64,000 bases of DNA from Pseudoalteromonas phenolica (GTDB taxonomy: Bacteria > Pseudomonadota > Gammaproteobacteria > Enterobacterales > Alteromonadaceae). The DNA is taken from assembly GCF_005886345.1 (NCBI RefSeq), contig NZ_PNEC01000004.1, forward strand, positions 1-64,000. Direction: 5' to 3'. Below the pieces are notes generated by a model. The model was not told the DNA's origin. It was given only the letters and a program-made list of their open reading frames with translations, and ran no database searches. Shown one piece after another: positions 24,784-34,200 of the stretch. Both the position numbers and the translations under genes were made by a program. The stretch's first letter is position 1. Each line of letters opens with the position of its first letter.

Positions 24784-25092
24784 TTACTCGTCGTCGTAAT
24801 CAGCAAAGTCTGCTGATTCTCTAAAACCAGGCTTTGCTAGGATCTCAACATAAAATGAAGTTAAGTTCTCATCTTGTGTTTTATCAATCAGCTTATTGAT
24901 TTGTGATAAATGCACTGTCTCGGCTTCAGCTTCAGTGTTACCGAATTTACAGTCAAAGTCCCAGTAATCAACGCCCGCAGGTAGCTTTTTATTACGTTCG
25001 CGTTTTACATACTTTTTAAGCTCATGCTTAACCGCATCAACACGGCGTGCGATTTTGATTTTAGGGTGAGTTAGTTCAAATGTTTTTTTCAT
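24784..25092 (-). CDS. DUF6172-family protein
   Basis: This cytoplasmic protein of about 102 residues has a basic N-terminal half (VKHELKKYVKRERNKKLP) and the conserved text GVDYWDFDCKFG. The length and motifs fit DUF6172 proteins that are common in gammaproteobacteria. The function is unknown. It has its own terminator. The start at 25092 (MKKTFELTHP) is preferred over an upstream Met. Confidence 0.7.
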   Translation of the reverse strand: MKKTFELTHPKIKIARRVDAVKHELKKYVKRERNKKLPAGVDYWDFDCKFGNTEAEAETVHLSQINKLIDKTQDENLTSFYVEILAKPGFRESADFADYDDE

Positions 25093-25290
25093 AATTGCCT
25101 TCAAGCAAACAAGGACTCAATATGCGACTTGCTTTTTGAGTCGGGAAAGGTACTTATCAAGTATTAAATGAAGCGTCTTGATAGATACATGCATGGAAAG
25201 TATTTTACGCTATATTTTCGAGACGAGCGAGTATGGCTTAGTGACCTTTAAACAATTAATATGCTGAGTTTCTACAAATCATGCTGCTTT

Positions 25291-25542
25291 TTAAAACAAA
25301 TCGATCTCATCTGTCATGCCGTTTCTGACATTGTCTTCAGCTAAAACCATTTCTTTAAGCTCTTGGAAGCTTTCATTATCTAGCTCGGCTATGTGAATGC
25401 CTTTAAAGATTCGTTTCAATAATAAATCTTGCTCTGCACAGTAAGAGTGCGCAATACCATAAGGCGGAACACTAATAGGGTGACCTTTTGAGTTATCAGT
25501 ATTGACGACACATTGGTGACAAAAAATGCAGTTTAAAGCCAT
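25291..25542 (-). CDS. Small zinc-ribbon-like protein
   Basis: This 83-residue protein has an N-terminal CIFCHQC cluster and a further H-x-x-C (HSYCAEQD), which together could bind zinc. The C-terminal half is acidic and helical. I do not recognise a family. It sits alone between two unrelated minus-strand genes. The role is unknown. Confidence 0.55.
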   Translation of the reverse strand: MALNCIFCHQCVVNTDNSKGHPISVPPYGIAHSYCAEQDLLLKRIFKGIHIAELDNESFQELKEMVLAEDNVRNGMTDEIDLF

Positions 25543-25728
25543 ATGAACGAGTAAGAGTGATTAAAAAACAAGGATAAAACGATACGCTTCGAATGTGGAG
25601 TAAGTATGAATCTTAATGCGCTTTACAAGAGTTAACTGCCTTGATGTAATAGTTTGCAAAAAATGCATTAAGATTTTGCTGTGGGGACGAGGCACTGAGA
25701 AGTTGCAGTGCCTTTGTTTAATCCGATG

Positions 25729-26523
25729 CTAATTTAACTTTTCTTGAGCTGGCGCAGAAGCTGATGAAGTTAATTGACTTTCTAGTCGCTCAAGTTGCTC
25801 TACAAGCGCGCTTTGCGTCATTTCTAATTGGGCAATGCTACTGCCAATTTCTAATTGCTTGTTATCTCGACCTTGTGATTGAGACTTTAGCTTGTCTAAA
25901 TCTGTACTCATTGCCGTTAACTGGGTTTTGATAGATTGTGTTGCATCAACTTGCTCTTGGAGTAATGAGAGCTTTAGAGTCATATCGGCTTGGTGATCTG
26001 ATAACGACTTTAACGTTGAAGACGAATTGGCCTGTGTTTTAGTTTGCTGCTTTTGTGTATTCTCAAGAGCCGCGGTTTGATTGCGTAGCCTTTTAATCTC
26101 AGATTGGTTGCGTCGCCAAGCGGATGCCCAGAGTTTGTCCATTTGTGTCCAAAGCTCATCGGTTCGCTCTGTTATGGCATTGAGCTTAGCGCGAATTGCA
26201 CCTGCTGATTCGCCCATTTCCTCGCCAGTGGCTGATAAGGCATTCTCTAACTCAATGATGCGTTGCTCAGAGGCAAACAGCTTTGCTTGCATGGCTAAAT
26301 TTTGTTGGTGCAACATGTAACCACCTGTTGCTAAGCCTAAAATAGATATAATTCCTAACCAAAGAGCAAGGCCACTCGATTTTGCTGGTGCAGTATGAAC
26401 AGCTGTATTTTTGTCAAAAGTAGGCGGTGTTTTACTCGAAGATGTTTGTGACTGCTTAAAATCTTTTACCTGATCTAAATCGGGCATAATGCTAGGCAGC
26501 TCAGGCTCAATTCTTTTACTCAA
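25729..26523 (-). CDS. Membrane-anchored coiled-coil protein
   Basis: This 264-residue protein has a disordered N-terminal tail, one membrane helix (about residues 52-72, ALWLGIISILGLATGGYML) and a long coiled coil of heptad-like Gln/Leu/Glu repeats to the end. The architecture suggests an inner-membrane protein with a periplasmic rod, like some cell-division or envelope scaffolds. It is not recognised. It is monocistronic. Confidence 0.65.
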   Translation of the reverse strand: MSKRIEPELPSIMPDLDQVKDFKQSQTSSSKTPPTFDKNTAVHTAPAKSSGLALWLGIISILGLATGGYMLHQQNLAMQAKLFASEQRIIELENALSATGEEMGESAGAIRAKLNAITERTDELWTQMDKLWASAWRRNQSEIKRLRNQTAALENTQKQQTKTQANSSSTLKSLSDHQADMTLKLSLLQEQVDATQSIKTQLTAMSTDLDKLKSQSQGRDNKQLEIGSSIAQLEMTQSALVEQLERLESQLTSSASAPAQEKLN

Positions 26524-26783
26524 AGCATGTACCTTTGGTTTAGGGCTTTACAACGGAGTCAAGAAGCTTACTGCAAAATGAGATAGGATGGAATCTAGAT
26601 GTTTATTATCCTGCTTTATTGATTTGATTCTTAATAAAAGGTATCTAATTTCTTAGTTTTAAAACTGTTTAGTCATACTTAGAGTATCTTGCTGGCTTAG
26701 ATAGGACGGTGTTTTAAGTGCATTTCTAAATGGGTATGATATTTTAAAATTTTACTGATGTTTTTTAGAAGTAAGTATCTGTA

Positions 26784-27836
26784 ATGTATATAGTTATTTT
26801 TCTGATAATAATGTTTATCGTCTTCTACCTGTTCAGGCTACATAGCCTCAAAGCAAAACTTGATGATCCTATCTATGTCGCTGCGTCACTTGTTATATAT
26901 GTTATTGAACAAGATATAGAAATTGAAGTGAAGTACCGATATTTTATACTTGAACAGTTTTTAACCTTTTTAAACTTATCAACAAAAGATTTAAAAGAAG
27001 TTTATTCGGCATCATATGTACTCATAAAAAAGAGAAATGCGTATGAAAGTTATGCTGAAAAAATAAAGGCAACAGTGCAATCTTTGACTTTTGAGCAGCG
27101 CAAGTCACTGGATAAATTATTCGTTAGATGCTCAATTTTTAATGAGGCTTTAACGGCAACTCAAACAGAGCGTTTGAACGCAGTAAGATTATTATTAACT
27201 CAATGTGTAGAGCCTTCTCAAAAAATCTTGGAACAACCTGAGTGGTGTCAGAACACAAAACTTTTAGACGGCTTAAAAGCTGAAATAGTTTTTTTATTTA
27301 AACAAGAATTAAGTACGCAAGGAGCAACTACTTCAATTAATTTACCAAACTTTCCTAGAATTGTTGAAGAACAGGCTACCACAGAGGAAGCTTTATTAAA
27401 CATAGATGGTTTATATGATTACTATCGGCAAGTTGGAGACGTGACTGAACAAGCGAATTTAGCATTTTATGAAGTGAGCTATTTTTATTGGATGCGTTTG
27501 TGGCTTTGGCACCCTGATGAAGAAGAGAGTATATCTTTTCCTTGGTATGACACGCTAGCAAGTATGATGTTTTTTATTTCATGGTTGAGATTTGGCTTTG
27601 AATTAGAAAACTTTATTGATCACAGGCAAGGTTGGTCCTTAGAAGCTCATGTCTCAAATGGAGTGGTTTTTATCAGACAGCTTGATGATGAAGGAGAAGA
27701 ACTAACCAATATTTCAACTCCTTATATTAATTTGCTACAAAGCATAAATGAAGTAGAGCAAAGAGTGCAGAGGGTAGCCTATTTGCTTTTCCAAAAAGGT
27801 GAATCAACTCCCTTTTATTATTGGAATGGCGATTAA
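26784..27836 (+). CDS. Unknown membrane-anchored protein
   Basis: This 350-residue protein has an N-terminal membrane helix (IVIFLIIMFIVFYLFRL) followed by a largely helical, Glu-rich cytoplasmic region. I see no recognised domain or catalytic motif. The stop lies 20 bases ahead of the peptide deformylase start, so they may be cotranscribed. The composition is more AT-rich than typical genes in this window, which hints at an accessory origin. Confidence 0.6.
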   Translation: MYIVIFLIIMFIVFYLFRLHSLKAKLDDPIYVAASLVIYVIEQDIEIEVKYRYFILEQFLTFLNLSTKDLKEVYSASYVLIKKRNAYESYAEKIKATVQSLTFEQRKSLDKLFVRCSIFNEALTATQTERLNAVRLLLTQCVEPSQKILEQPEWCQNTKLLDGLKAEIVFLFKQELSTQGATTSINLPNFPRIVEEQATTEEALLNIDGLYDYYRQVGDVTEQANLAFYEVSYFYWMRLWLWHPDEEESISFPWYDTLASMMFFISWLRFGFELENFIDHRQGWSLEAHVSNGVVFIRQLDDEGEELTNISTPYINLLQSINEVEQRVQRVAYLLFQKGESTPFYYWNGD

Positions 27837-27856
27837 CTTTAGAAAAGAGAAGTTTT

Positions 27857-28405
27857 ATGGAGTTAACAGAAAAGACTTATAAACCAAATATTGCTCAAGT
27901 GGGTCAGCCAGTATTACGTCAGAAGGCGAAAGTTGTTGAAGACATTCTCGCAGAAGATTGCCAACAGCTTATAAAACAAATGATGTCGACAGTAGAGCAA
28001 GCGGGTGGGGTGGGGATCGCAGCTCCACAAATATTTCAAAGTTTACGGGTGTTTATAATGTGCTCTAAACCAAATGTACGATACCCGAATGCGCCTTATA
28101 TGGAACCAACAGCCATCATTAACCCTGAAATTATGCATATGAGTACAGCTGTAGAAAAAGATTGGGAGGGCTGTTTGAGTGTGCCAAGCATGAGAGGTTT
28201 AGTACCGAGGCATAAAACAATTAAGGTGCGGTACCTTGATCAACAAGCGAATGAACACGAGGTGGAGTTTACAGACTTTGTTGCGCGTATTTTCCAACAT
28301 GAGCTGGATCATTTAGATGGCTTAACTTTTATAGATAGGCTTGAGTCAACTCACGATTTAGTCAGTGAAAGTTATTGGTATCAGCGATATGCAGCAAAGG
28401 GGTGA
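27857..28405 (+). CDS. def: Peptide deformylase (paralogue)
   Basis: This protein of about 182 residues has the three deformylase motifs: GGVGIAAPQ, EGCLSVP and QHELDHLDG, whose Cys and two His bind the catalytic metal. It removes the N-formyl group from nascent proteins. The housekeeping def gene usually precedes fmt, but no fmt is present here, so this is probably the second copy found in many gammaproteobacteria. The start MELTEK is preferred, with GAGAAG upstream. Confidence 0.9.
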   Translation: MELTEKTYKPNIAQVGQPVLRQKAKVVEDILAEDCQQLIKQMMSTVEQAGGVGIAAPQIFQSLRVFIMCSKPNVRYPNAPYMEPTAIINPEIMHMSTAVEKDWEGCLSVPSMRGLVPRHKTIKVRYLDQQANEHEVEFTDFVARIFQHELDHLDGLTFIDRLESTHDLVSESYWYQRYAAKG

Positions 28406-28633
28406 TAAAAGAAACTATTTTTCTGAGCGAGTACAGTTAAGGAAACCGTGACTTGTCACCCATGCTAGCGCACCTGTAGTATAAAATTTGTAACGCTCAC
28501 TCTCAAACTTTGACATTCTTTTACAACTCGCTTGAAGATGTTTTCAAGCAATTTCTCTATCTTAACTACATCGTAAAACAGCACATTTTTTAACTGCAAA
28601 GTACATGCTTTGTGTGAGTGGATGGAGAAAGTT

Positions 28634-29020
28634 ATGCAAATATCTCGTTATGTTTCTGAGTTCAATCAAGGTAAGACGTCATACGCTTTCGAGCAACAGC
28701 CGCAGTCAAAGGTTGAGCCTCAAGAAGCCGTCATTCATCAGACACAAGTTACCTTATCTGAGCAGGCTAGGCAGTTAAATTATTCAGCGGAAAATGTGCG
28801 TATACAACCTGTTCCTAGATTGGATGAACAGCAAAAGAAATCAGCTAAAGCGATTGCAACAAACAATATGGTATCGGGCTTTAATGATGGTAAAACGTCA
28901 GTGTCAGAGGCGTATTTGACTAAAAATAATGATGAAATGCGTCAAGCTATGGTCGAAAAAAATATGCTTGAGCATCAGGCTGCTATGGTTGACTCTTACA
29001 CTGAGCAATTATCTGTATAA
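28634..29020 (+). CDS. Hypothetical cytoplasmic protein
   Basis: This protein of about 128 residues is hydrophilic and Gln/Ser-rich, with a repeated element (SRYVSEFNQGKTSYA at the start, VSGFNDGKTSVSEAY near residue 85) that looks like an internal duplication. It has no signal peptide or membrane segment. The ribosome site GGAGA fits the 28634 start. The function is unknown. A terminator follows. Confidence 0.6.
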   Translation: MQISRYVSEFNQGKTSYAFEQQPQSKVEPQEAVIHQTQVTLSEQARQLNYSAENVRIQPVPRLDEQQKKSAKAIATNNMVSGFNDGKTSVSEAYLTKNNDEMRQAMVEKNMLEHQAAMVDSYTEQLSV

Positions 29021-29153
29021 GCGCAAAAAGTATATATTTACACCTCACATCGATATTTTAATTTTGAAGTCAGCCTTGGGTGTATTGTCGCGAAAGGGTT
29101 TACAAGTTTTGGGGCTCGATAATGTGCAGGCTAGTAAAGTAAAAGGTTTTATA

Positions 29154-29179
29154 GGGAGGCTCTCACAGTCTCCCTTTTT
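29154..29179 (+). terminator. Terminator of the hypothetical gene at 28634
   Basis: GGGAG (29154-29158) pairs with CTCCC (29170-29174) and is followed by five T. It could end the plus-strand transcript that finishes at 29020. Confidence 0.6.
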
Positions 29180-29196
29180 CATTTATTAATATTTAA

Positions 29197-29505
29197 TTAA
29201 TCTTCTGGGCCTAATAGGGTAAACGTTAAGTGTTTGCGCATATCTTTTAAAATCACGCCTTTCTTTAGCATGGCTGCGCTTAAGCGCTTCTGCCATTTTA
29301 ATAAATCAGGTTTTGCTGCTTCTAGCGATTGCTCATCTTCAAATTGAAAACACAATAAAAGCGAGCCAGGAAATAAATGATATTCAACATCGAACCAACA
29401 TTGCAGCATGCCTGGAATTTCTTCACGACCTTGCGCTTCGATCATATCTGCGATTTGTAAAACCAAGGCCTGTTGCTTTTGTTGTACTTTTGAAAGCTTT
29501 TTCAT
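29197..29505 (-). CDS. Conserved hypothetical protein
   Basis: This 102-residue protein is helical with a basic N-terminus and the central text EIPGMLQCWFDVEYHLFPGSLLLCFQFED, which suggests an alpha/beta fold. I recognise no family. It is cytoplasmic, and monocistronic on the minus strand. The role is unknown. Confidence 0.55.
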   Translation of the reverse strand: MKKLSKVQQKQQALVLQIADMIEAQGREEIPGMLQCWFDVEYHLFPGSLLLCFQFEDEQSLEAAKPDLLKWQKRLSAAMLKKGVILKDMRKHLTFTLLGPED

Positions 29506-29746
29506 AAATTAACCAAAAAGACAAAGAGTTAATACAGCAAGAGTATACCTGAGCTTGAGTGGCTAAAACAGTGAGACACAATGCGATAAGCATCACTATT
29601 TAAGCAATGTCATAACTCGAAAATATATCTCATTCCGATTCAATCTTTTCTCAAAGACAATAATTTATTACTGTGCTGCGTTGAGTAAAAGCTTTAAAAA
29701 TTATCTTCTACTTTAAGTTTTCCTTCGTATAAGAAGTTTTCGTTTT

Positions 29747-29774
29747 AACCGATGAATTGATTCAGTCGGTTTTC
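29747..29774 (+). other. Leader hairpin upstream of tcyP
   Basis: AACCGATGAA and TTCAGTCGGTT form an imperfect hairpin with a following TTT. It lies about 40 bases before the tcyP start, so it could be an attenuator or the end of an upstream transcript. The rest of the gap 29506-29813 holds nothing else that I recognise. Confidence 0.3.
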
Positions 29775-29813
29775 TGGTCTGTAAGTTAATAACAGTATTA
29801 ATAGGTTAACGCT

Positions 29814-31184
29814 ATGTCTTTCATTGCTATGGTGAGTTTGGCTGTCTTTGCAGCAATACTCTTGGCGCTATTTAAAATACAACAAAAAGAGGCGCCGCTC
29901 TCGCGGTTGGTATTAATCGGATTATCTCTTGGTAGCGTGTTTGGTTTGGCACTGCAATTCTTCTTGGGAGAAGGGCACGCTGCGATTCAAGAAACCTTAG
30001 CTTGGACCAATGTGGTCGGCAGTGGTTATGTCGGTTTGCTTAAAATGATCATCATGCCATTGGTGTTGGTGTCGATGATTGCGGCAGTTGTAAAACTCGA
30101 TAAGTCAGGGGCACTTGGCAAAATCAGTGGTATCTCCATTTCAATTCTTTTAATCACCACTATGATTGCTGCACTGATTGGTATCACCATTACGCAGCTT
30201 TTTGGTCTCACCGCAGAGGGGCTAACCGAAGGCGCGCGCGAAACCACTCGTCTTGCTGACTTAGAAACGCGAATGGAAAAAGTCAGTGATTTATTAATTC
30301 CAGAAATGCTGGTGAGCTTTATTCCAACGAATATTTTCCAAGATCTCGCATGGGACCGTTCAACATCGATTATCGCCGTGGTGATTTTTGGTATTTTAAC
30401 GGGTATTGCCGCACGCAAAGTGATGCAAGAGCGTGAAGAGTTAGAAGCGCCTATTCGTACGTTTGTAGAAACATTACAAGCTGTTGTTATGCGACTGGTA
30501 AAAATGGTGATTTCACTGACCCCTTATGGTGTAGCGGCTTTGATGGCGAAAGTTGTTGCGATGTCTAGCCTAACTGACATTCTGAATTTACTTGGTTTTA
30601 TTGTTGCGTCTTATGTCGCTATATTATTAATGTTTGTGGTGCATGGCCTGCTGGTGGGCTTGTTCGGGGTAAGCCCAAAACAATATTTTCAAAAGATTTG
30701 GCCTGTGTTGACTTTTGCTTTTACTTCTCGAAGCAGTGCTGCAACGATACCGCTTAATGTTGAAACACAAATCAACAAGTTAAATGTGCCACCTGCCATT
30801 GCTAACTTATCAGCGTCATTTGGCGCGACGATTGGTCAAAATGGTTGTGCGGGTATTTACCCTGCGATGTTAGCTGTTATGGTTGCTCCGACTGTCGGCG
30901 TTGACCCGGTGAGCTTCTCTTTTATTGTGTCATTGGTTGCTATGATAACTATTAGCTCGTTTGGTATTGCTGGCGTTGGCGGTGGTGCAACTTTCGCAGC
31001 CTTGATTGTATTGCCTGCCATGGGGCTGCCTGTGACGATAGCAGCCTTACTTATTTCTATTGAGCCGTTGATTGATATGGCGCGTACCGCGTTGAATGTA
31101 TCTGGTTCAATGACTGCGGGTACCATCACCCATCGTATTTTGGGTGATGAGGAAGAAGTATCCTTGCAAGAAGTTAAAGCATAG
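29814..31184 (+). CDS. tcyP: L-cystine:cation symporter
   Basis: This 456-residue inner-membrane protein of the dicarboxylate/amino acid:cation symporter family has about nine membrane segments. The conserved re-entrant region includes FTSRSSAATIPL and NGCAGIYPAMLAVM. The N-terminal run, with WTNVVGSGYVGLLKMIIMPLVL, resembles Escherichia coli YdjN/TcyP rather than DctA or GltP, so L-cystine uptake is the likely role. A strong terminator follows. A decayed copy of its 3' end is at 36138-36339. Confidence 0.85.
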   Translation: MSFIAMVSLAVFAAILLALFKIQQKEAPLSRLVLIGLSLGSVFGLALQFFLGEGHAAIQETLAWTNVVGSGYVGLLKMIIMPLVLVSMIAAVVKLDKSGALGKISGISISILLITTMIAALIGITITQLFGLTAEGLTEGARETTRLADLETRMEKVSDLLIPEMLVSFIPTNIFQDLAWDRSTSIIAVVIFGILTGIAARKVMQEREELEAPIRTFVETLQAVVMRLVKMVISLTPYGVAALMAKVVAMSSLTDILNLLGFIVASYVAILLMFVVHGLLVGLFGVSPKQYFQKIWPVLTFAFTSRSSAATIPLNVETQINKLNVPPAIANLSASFGATIGQNGCAGIYPAMLAVMVAPTVGVDPVSFSFIVSLVAMITISSFGIAGVGGGATFAALIVLPAMGLPVTIAALLISIEPLIDMARTALNVSGSMTAGTITHRILGDEEEVSLQEVKA

Positions 31185-31228
31185 GTGCTTTATAGAACCT
31201 ACCATTTAACATTGATTGTTAATACTTT

Positions 31229-31258
31229 CAAAATGGCCTTTCACTAAAGGCCATTTTG
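31229..31258. terminator. Bidirectional terminator after tcyP
   Basis: CAAAATGGCCTTT and AAAGGCCATTTTG form a perfect 13-bp stem with a four-base loop. It separates tcyP from the convergent hybrid regulator gene. Confidence 0.85.
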
Positions 31259-31293
31259 TTAGGCATGTTAAGTTAACCATAATCCTCGGAAAC

Positions 31294-34200
31294 TTAACTT
31301 TCTAAACATGATCTCTCAGTGTTGGTAATGGATTTATCTTCAAACTTCTTGTAGCTTTCACCAAATTCGGCTTTAAAACAAGTGCTAAAATACGTCACAT
31401 TAGCAAACCCTACCATATCAGCAACTTCAGATACTTGTAGTTGAGATCCAATGTATGTTTTCGCTTTTCTCAATCTAAATTTGCGCAAATACTCGTTAAA
31501 GTTGTGGTCTACCAATGCAGATAGTTTTCTATTTAGCTGACGTTCACCGATTGCCATGAGTTCGGCCGCATCAGTTCTTTTGAAGCCTGGATTTGTGAAG
31601 TTTTCCTCAATCACTTTTTCAAATTTTAAAATAAACTTTTCGTCTTTATTGTGAATAAATTCAGCATTTAAAACCGGTGTTTCGTTGCTCAGGCAACTAC
31701 CAAAGCGCTTTTTGAGTAAGTCACGAACAGTTAATAGATTATGTATCCGATAAAGTAGCTCAGTATTAGAAAATGGTTTAGCCATATATTCATCAATACT
31801 ACTTTGCCAACCTTTTAAACGACTGTTTAAGTCATTTTTTGCAGTAAGCATTAATATAGGGATATGGCTTGTATGTACATCGCTTTTTAGCTCTTGCGCT
31901 GTTGCATAGCCATCAATGCCAGGCATCATAACATCACACACTATCAGATCTGGAATTTGCTCTTTGGCTATTCTTAAGCCTTGCTCTCCGTTTGGCGCGT
32001 CAAAGCACAAGTAATGCTCTTGTAAAGTTGAGCGCAAATAACTGCGCAACTCAGCATTGTCTTCAATAATTAACACCGTTTTTTTATTAGAAAAACTCGT
32101 TTCATTATTTTCAGTTTGTGCAATTATATTTTGATGGGTTGAGTAATCCGCTTCTAGGATTAAAGGTGCCTGATTAGATTGTAAAGAATCATTTTGCTCT
32201 GCGTACGTCATTTGTTTCGCAGATGCTACCGGAAATGAGACTATAAATGTGCTACCAGCATTGACTTCACTTTGCAAAGTGATACTTCCGTTGTTTGCGA
32301 TTACCAATTCTTTTACAAGCGCTAGGCCAATACCGGTTCCAGGTGTTTCTGAGTGCTGTTGAGAATCACCGCGAGTAAAGTGCTCAAAGATTTTTTGCTG
32401 CTCGCTAGGTGCTATGCCTATACCTTCATCCGTTATCTTAAACTGAACCCGCTCAGCATCTGAAATGACGCTTATGGTTATACTTGAATCTGAATCTGAG
32501 TATTTGATTGCATTTGACAGTAAGTTACTGAATATTTTGTCAAAAGAGTCTCTGATAAGCGCTAAGTGGAGATCTTTAAATGGTAAAATATTTATTACTA
32601 TATTTTGTTTTCGAGCAAAACTTGAAAATGACTCTACAATTACATTCAATCTAAGTTTGACAGAAATAAAATCTCTTTTTAAATGTGCATTATTCTCTAG
32701 TGCAGCAAGTTCTAAAAGCTGCTCAACCATTCTAAGAAGCCTATTTGCATTCACTTTCATATTCTTGAATTGCTTGTTATAAGCGCTTAGTTCATTATGG
32801 CTGATTAAGTCTTCAAGCGGCGCTAATATTAAAGTTAACGGTGTTCTAAATTCATGAGAGACTTTTGCAAACAGTAATTGCTTCTGTTTTAGAAGATTAT
32901 TGATTTCATTTGTTCGCTCATTAACTAAACCTTCTAGCCTATTTGCTTTGTTAGCTAATTGCCTGAAACGGTATCTGACAAATAAGAAGCCGACAAAAAG
33001 AAATGATAATATCCCAAGTACTTTGGCCCACCAGGTTTGAAACCAAGCTGGGTGTATAATAATGGTTTGTTCAAGTTCATCAAATTCAAAGGGCAATGTT
33101 CTATTGAGTAATTTAGCTTTTAAAACATACTCTCCAGGTGGTAAGTTCATAAACTGAATTGAATGGCCTTTGTTAGATGTCTTTTGCCATGTGTTGTGAA
33201 AGCCTTCTATTTTATAGAGATATTCAAAACTGTTCGGGTGTGAATGTAATGGAGAACTTAGCGTAAACTCAATTTTATTACCTTGAGATGATAAATTTAT
33301 AGGTCTCTGCTTCAATTGAGAAGAGGTATATAGGCTGACCTCTTTATTGATCTCGTCAGAAAACATAGCACCTACCATTGGCTTTATTGAACTGAAAACC
33401 TCATTACTCAATGACTCAGAGTAACCAGCTTTAATTAGTGTTACGCCTTTTTCAGAACCAATGTAAAGTTCTCCAAGTTCAGTTGGGTGCATAGCATGAG
33501 CATTAAATGCTGCAAGAGACGCTCGATAGTCACGGTTTAACTTTCTTATCCTTCCATTGGGTGATAATTGATACAATGTATTATCAGTGGTGAACCATAT
33601 AGCACTGTATATATCTTTAGTAATAGACCAAACAGATTGCTGGGCTATATTTGAAGGTAAATCAGGATATTTATTTATTAACGGAATAACTTGGCCATTT
33701 GAAATTTCAAAAGCACCTGCAGATTCCAAGCCCACCCATACTGTGTCATTTGTGTCTATGAATAGACTGCCAACATGGCTGGAGTTCTCTGAAAAAGAAA
33801 AATGAGATTGAATCGATGCATCATTTGACAGCTTGTATAGACCACTCTTTTGAGTGCCTGCCCATATGTTATCTTTTGAGTCGATTCTTATGGCTGATAC
33901 TGATTGTTTAGCGAAGTTGATTAACTGATCATTGAACGGCTTTTGGTTTATCTTGTGGTGCGTTCGAGATTCAGTATCAAAATAACTTAGTCCAGAATAG
34001 TAACCAGCTATCCACAGTTTATCATTGCTATCAAAGGCCAAATCTAAGATATAGGTATGGGCGGTTTCTTTAAAGTGAGTAATACTATTAATTTTACTCG
34101 CGTTATAGTCGATATGAAATAATCCTTTCTCTAAAGTACCTATCCACAATCCATGCTTATTGGATTTTATACTTCGGATTAAAACGTCTTCAAAGTGCTT

